From NCBI GenBank assembly GCA_029856445.1, contig JAHQWY010000146.1:1-8875 (forward strand): a stretch of DNA of 8,875 nucleotides. Reading direction: 5' to 3'. Below are positions 6,047 through 8,875 of the stretch, one piece after another (within the stretch, counting starts at the first letter, position 1; each line of letters begins with the position of its first letter). Source of the stretch: Promethearchaeia archaeon. GTDB taxonomy: Archaea; Asgardarchaeota; Lokiarchaeia; Sigyniarchaeales; SOKP01. Position numbers and translations under genes: made by a program. A model generated the notes under the pieces. The model did no database searches. It was not told where the DNA came from and saw nothing but the letters and a program-made list of their open reading frames with translations.

Positions 6047-7642
6047 TCAGATGAAAATGGTAATATTGTAAGTCCCAACAGTCTTAATTTCCCCTGTATT
6101 CAAATTATGCTCTTTTAGTACAAGATATCCTTTTTTATAGATCTCGATTTCAATAAAACCCTCATTGAATCTTTTAGAGTTTAGACTTCCCCCATTAGAA
6201 AATATAGTGTTATCAATTTTAACATTGAATGCGATGCTAGGTGTACTATTTAAACAAAGATCAATTTGAGAACGAGAAAACTGAGAAAGTATATCTCCAG
6301 AGTCGATTAGTTCTGTTCTCCAGACACTTAAAGGTGTAGGAATTAAACTATGAAAACAACAAACACCAAATATCTTCTGATGAGTATAAGATAAGACTTT
6401 TTCAATGAACTGATTCATCCTATGTCTTCCGATAAATCCTTCAGTAGAATCTCTAGTTGTAGAATTTAATCCTTGAAAATATATCTTATCATTCTCAAAC
6501 AATGGATCAAATTCACCGAAATTTTGTTTCCAATATTTCCAAGCAGGAGGTTTAGAATCTGTGTATCCCGGTACTACGAGATATGGGTAATTTAAATTAT
6601 CTATTTTTTCTTTAGCTATTTTAAATTCCTCCTTATAACTATTTAGAGTTACATTTCCAGTATGAATAACTAAATCTATATCCCCTATTTTATTTATGCG
6701 TTCAATTGCTTTATCAAAGTTAGTCACTCTATTTTCCGATTCTTCGTTGATTAAAGATTGAGACATTTGGATAAATCTACATAAAGGTTTTTGATCCTTT
6801 TTTATTTTTAACGGAAGATAATAGTTAATCTCTCTATGAATTTCATGCATCGAGTTAGAATCTAAAATCGGTATTATTTTAAATATAAGGTTATTTCCCT
6901 CAATGTCGATGATGGCATAGGTGAATAAATCGCGATATCTTGTTTTATTACAACAAAACGTACCCGCATTAAAAATATATAGATCTTTTTCGCTACTACT
7001 TAAAGTATATAAATTCCACGTGTGTCGATGTCCATTTAAAACTAAATCTGCTTTTGTTTCGAGGAGCATTTCAAGCATATCACCTGAATCGTCTATAGCA
7101 GACCTTTCCTTACCTGTATTTGGGATCGGAATGAGCTGATGATGAAAACAAACAATTTTGAATTTATTTTCTCTTTCTTTTCTAATTAACTCCTTTCGGA
7201 CTAATTCAATAATATCATGATGAATAATTCCCCCTGGGAGATCGGGTTTAGTACTATCAATTCCGATAACATATAATTCTTCATCTTCATATTGATAGTC
7301 TCTTCTACCAATCATCTCTTCAAATAAAAGGTATCCTACATTCAATGCATCATGATTCCCAATAAGTATCATTAATGGACATTTCGATACAGGATCAAAT
7401 TTCTTAAATTGTTCAAGTGCAAATTCATATTCTAATAAAGTACCATTTTGAGTAATATCTCCTAAATGTAGAAATAAATCGACATCCTCTATCTTATTAA
7501 TTTGCTTTATGCCTAAATTATATGTATGTAGATTAAAAGGACCTCCTGACCTACTAATATGAGTATCAGAAATAATAACAATCCGTTTTTTTGTTTCAAT
7601 TTTTTGCTTAATTTCTAATCTATTACTTTTTTCAGTTATCAT
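6047..7642 (-). CDS. Tandem calcineurin-like metallophosphoesterase, second copy degenerate
   Basis: A 531-residue protein made of two related halves. The first (about 20-260) has every motif of the binuclear metallophosphoesterase fold: SDTH (D26, H28), GD (D62), GNHD (96-99), FHH (166-168) and GHRH (204-207). It probably hydrolyses a phosphomonoester or phosphodiester; the substrate is unknown and class III cyclic nucleotide phosphodiesterases are the nearest general type. The second half (about 288-525) repeats the layout, with DIDLVIHTGNVT for DVDLFLHLGDIT and CCFHSLIPTP for VCFHHQLIPIP, plus a shared DSGD. The metal ligands are gone: MSQS replaces SDTH, GNV replaces GDI, PGYTD replaces GNHD, and STPS replaces GHRH. 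It is therefore probably a non-catalytic structural or binding domain. There is no signal peptide or membrane helix, so it is probably cytoplasmic. The ATG sits six bases after the stop of the acyltransferase gene, as the last gene of that operon. Confidence 0.88.
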   Translation of the reverse strand: MITEKSNRLEIKQKIETKKRIVIISDTHISRSGGPFNLHTYNLGIKQINKIEDVDLFLHLGDITQNGTLLEYEFALEQFKKFDPVSKCPLMILIGNHDALNVGYLLFEEMIGRRDYQYEDEELYVIGIDSTKPDLPGGIIHHDIIELVRKELIRKERENKFKIVCFHHQLIPIPNTGKERSAIDDSGDMLEMLLETKADLVLNGHRHTWNLYTLSSSEKDLYIFNAGTFCCNKTRYRDLFTYAIIDIEGNNLIFKIIPILDSNSMHEIHREINYYLPLKIKKDQKPLCRFIQMSQSLINEESENRVTNFDKAIERINKIGDIDLVIHTGNVTLNSYKEEFKIAKEKIDNLNYPYLVVPGYTDSKPPAWKYWKQNFGEFDPLFENDKIYFQGLNSTTRDSTEGFIGRHRMNQFIEKVLSYTHQKIFGVCCFHSLIPTPLSVWRTELIDSGDILSQFSRSQIDLCLNSTPSIAFNVKIDNTIFSNGGSLNSKRFNEGFIEIEIYKKGYLVLKEHNLNTGEIKTVGTYNITIFI

Positions 7643-7648
7643 ATCTCT

Positions 7649-8386
7649 TTATACTTCTTTTAATTTTGCAGGATGACCTGAATAGATTGAATTCTCCTTT
7701 AATATATCATTAAAATTTGTATATGAATGAGCTGATAATTTTGAATCATTTTTCATTATTGTTCCAGGTAATAATACACATTTAGCTCCAATTAATACAT
7801 TATCCTCAACTTGGATCTTTTTTAATATAAATTTATCTTGTTCAATTCCAAAACTCAGAAGTGTGCTTCCCATTCCAATAATAACATTACGACCAATATT
7901 TACAAATTCAGAAGAGATCCAACAAGAATCACATATTCCTTTCTTGCCAATCTTTACTCCAAAAAATCTAAGAATAAAACGGTTTTTCAACCATGGAAAA
8001 GGATTTGAAGCAGAGATAAATAAGGGCCATTTTTTAGCAACATTTCTTAAATTCCAAAACAAATAATTTTTATCATTTATATCTCGTGAAAAAATTCCCT
8101 CCATAGGGGGAAATAATAGTTTTATAATAGTTAAAAACAGGACAGAAAACAAAATTGCACTTAATTGGAGAATGTAAATCAAAAACAATAAATTGAACGG
8201 AAGAAATAAAAAGAAGAGGAAAAATAATCCTTTATCCCATAAAAATTGAACATAGATATATTCAAATAAAGAGCATGGGACGAAGCTTAAGATAATTATT
8301 ATTAAATAAATGATGAGATATTTGTTCCTTATTCTCTCGTCTATTGGTGTTGGAGAATCACCTTTTAAACTCGCTGGCTGAAACAT
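7649..8386 (-). CDS. Membrane-anchored hexapeptide-repeat (left-handed beta-helix) acyltransferase
   Basis: 245 residues. The N-terminal part has two or three membrane helices (about 22-42 and 53-91). Then comes a linker with FWNLRNVAKKWP and PFPW, then RFFGVKIGKKG (140-150), which opens a hexapeptide-repeat domain to the C-terminus (NIGRNVIIG, VEDNVLIGAKCVLLPGTI, ending SGHPAKLKEV). LbH transferases of this kind move acetyl or acyl groups from CoA to sugars or similar acceptors; membrane anchoring suggests an envelope lipid or glycan substrate, but the acceptor is not known. It is a paralogue of the upstream gene over the whole LbH part. Where that protein has SHLIYHDH, this one has LLSFGIEQDK, so both histidines are missing. 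The ATG is two bases after the upstream stop codon, which shows translational coupling within an operon. Confidence 0.82.
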   Translation of the reverse strand: MFQPASLKGDSPTPIDERIRNKYLIIYLIIIILSFVPCSLFEYIYVQFLWDKGLFFLFFLFLPFNLLFLIYILQLSAILFSVLFLTIIKLLFPPMEGIFSRDINDKNYLFWNLRNVAKKWPLFISASNPFPWLKNRFILRFFGVKIGKKGICDSCWISSEFVNIGRNVIIGMGSTLLSFGIEQDKFILKKIQVEDNVLIGAKCVLLPGTIMKNDSKLSAHSYTNFNDILKENSIYSGHPAKLKEV

Positions 8387-8388
8387 GT

Positions 8389-8875
8389 TTATTTTACATC
8401 TCCTTTCTCATTTTCAATATGCTTTTTTTTAATTCTTTCTACTTTCTCTTGAGATTCTTCTAATGATTGAACTGGGAATGACGTGCTTACAGGAGTTCCA
8501 ACATGAATCAAATTACCCTCTAATTCTTGTCCAATCCAAGTATAACTATTTGCTCCCAAAACAGCTCCATCCCGCATTACTGTACCAGGGCTGATAATTG
8601 TTTGAGGACCAACAACACATGCTTCACCAATTCTTATCTTCTTTATTATAATGTGATCATGATATATTAGATGGGAAAAAATACATATATTCAATGATGT
8701 CATAGTAAAATCCCCTATTTCTATCAATTCAGGATCAATATACCCTTCATACGCAACAACATTTTTACCAATCGAAACTCCAAAGAAACGGTAAACAAAA
8801 ATATCAGACCATGGAATGGGTAATGCCCTAGCAAGCCAAATAGGAAAATAAGCATTCCAAAATCTTCGATGAGTA
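8389..8875 (-). CDS. Hexapeptide-repeat acyltransferase, N-terminus cut by the window edge
   Basis: The frame is open from the right edge to a TAA at 8389-8391, giving 161 visible residues. An apparent start at 8727 (TTG) is internal, because the LbH domain clearly continues upstream. The visible part begins with HRRFWNAYFPIWLARALP, PIPW and YRFFGVSIGKN. Hexapeptide turns follow (LIEIGDFTM, IRIGEACVVGPQTIISPGTV, RDGAVLGANS), then VGTPVS and a charged, Lys/Glu-rich tail (about the last 25 residues) that could form a helix. The sequence SHLIYHDH contains candidate catalytic histidines. It aligns with the downstream gene, so the two are tandem paralogues; the missing N-terminus probably holds membrane helices as in that gene. 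Function as a CoA-dependent O- or N-acyltransferase at the envelope is inferred. Confidence 0.82.
   Translation of the reverse strand, partial: THRRFWNAYFPIWLARALPIPWSDIFVYRFFGVSIGKNVVAYEGYIDPELIEIGDFTMTSLNICIFSHLIYHDHIIIKKIRIGEACVVGPQTIISPGTVMRDGAVLGANSYTWIGQELEGNLIHVGTPVSTSFPVQSLEESQEKVERIKKKHIENEKGDVK
8400..8406 (-). promoter_or_regulatory. Shine-Dalgarno inside the end of the upstream acyltransferase gene
   Basis: AAAGGAG on the minus strand lies within the last codons of the upstream gene, 13 nt before the ATG at 8386. The spacing is long but the match is strong, which supports coupled translation of the two acyltransferases. Confidence 0.5.

Noticed and set aside
6921..7139. Plus-strand frame of 72 codons
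   Set aside because: It is antisense to the catalytic domain of the phosphoesterase; no support of its own.
7863..8066. Plus-strand frame of 67 codons
   Set aside because: It is antisense to the LbH part of the acyltransferase; a shadow.
8389..8727. Treating the right-edge acyltransferase as a complete 112-residue protein
   Set aside because: The same frame continues to the window edge with clear family sequence (RFFGVSIG and a PIPW linker), so the gene is cut by the window.

Overview
The window is strongly AT-rich and looks like an Asgard-type archaeon (Lokiarchaeia-like). No taxonomic marker was searched, so this is inference. The supporting evidence is: a eukaryote/archaeal-type ribosomal protein eS25; a Bud23-like rRNA methyltransferase; an Arf/Rag-type small GTPase with a C-terminal roadblock/longin-like extension; a type II tRNA-Ser split by a bulge-helix-bulge intron, with no encoded CCA; a MoaD/ubiquitin-like protein ending in GG; short U-tract terminators; and TATA-like promoters.

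Layout. Positions 1-3059 (minus) hold the N-terminal 1019 codons of a very large secreted or anchored surface protein that runs off the left edge. It has a signal/anchor helix, a DUF2341-like domain, a CBM-like jelly roll, a carboxypeptidase-regulatory-like domain and further beta-sandwich modules, with many N-glycosylation sequons. Positions 3215-3895 (minus) encode a Bud23-like SAM methyltransferase. It is divergent from the eS25 gene (4007-4306, plus), and the two appear to share an AT-rich bidirectional promoter. A tRNA-Ser(CGA) gene with a 23-nt intron (4441-4546, plus) follows, convergent with the GTPase gene (4566-5511, minus). The GTPase lacks an ordinary in-frame start ahead of its P-loop, although an ATG sits one frame away. 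A MoaD/Ubl gene (5664-5945, minus) has a clear Shine-Dalgarno sequence. The right side, 6047-8875 (minus), is a tight operon: two paralogous membrane-associated hexapeptide (left-handed beta-helix) acyltransferases, the first cut by the right edge, then a 531-residue tandem metallophosphoesterase whose second copy has lost its metal ligands.

Functional picture. The centre is translation- and signalling-related: 40S-type ribosomal protein, 18S/16S-type rRNA methyltransferase, tRNA, small GTPase and Ubl. The flanks concern the cell surface or envelope: a giant glycoprotein on the left, and envelope acyl transfer plus phosphoesterase on the right. I see no mobile element, CRISPR array or rRNA gene. 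The items most worth a second look are the Bud23 homologue beside eS25, the U8 tract inside the tRNA intron, the Rag-like GTPase with its start problem, and the half-dead tandem phosphoesterase in the acyltransferase operon.
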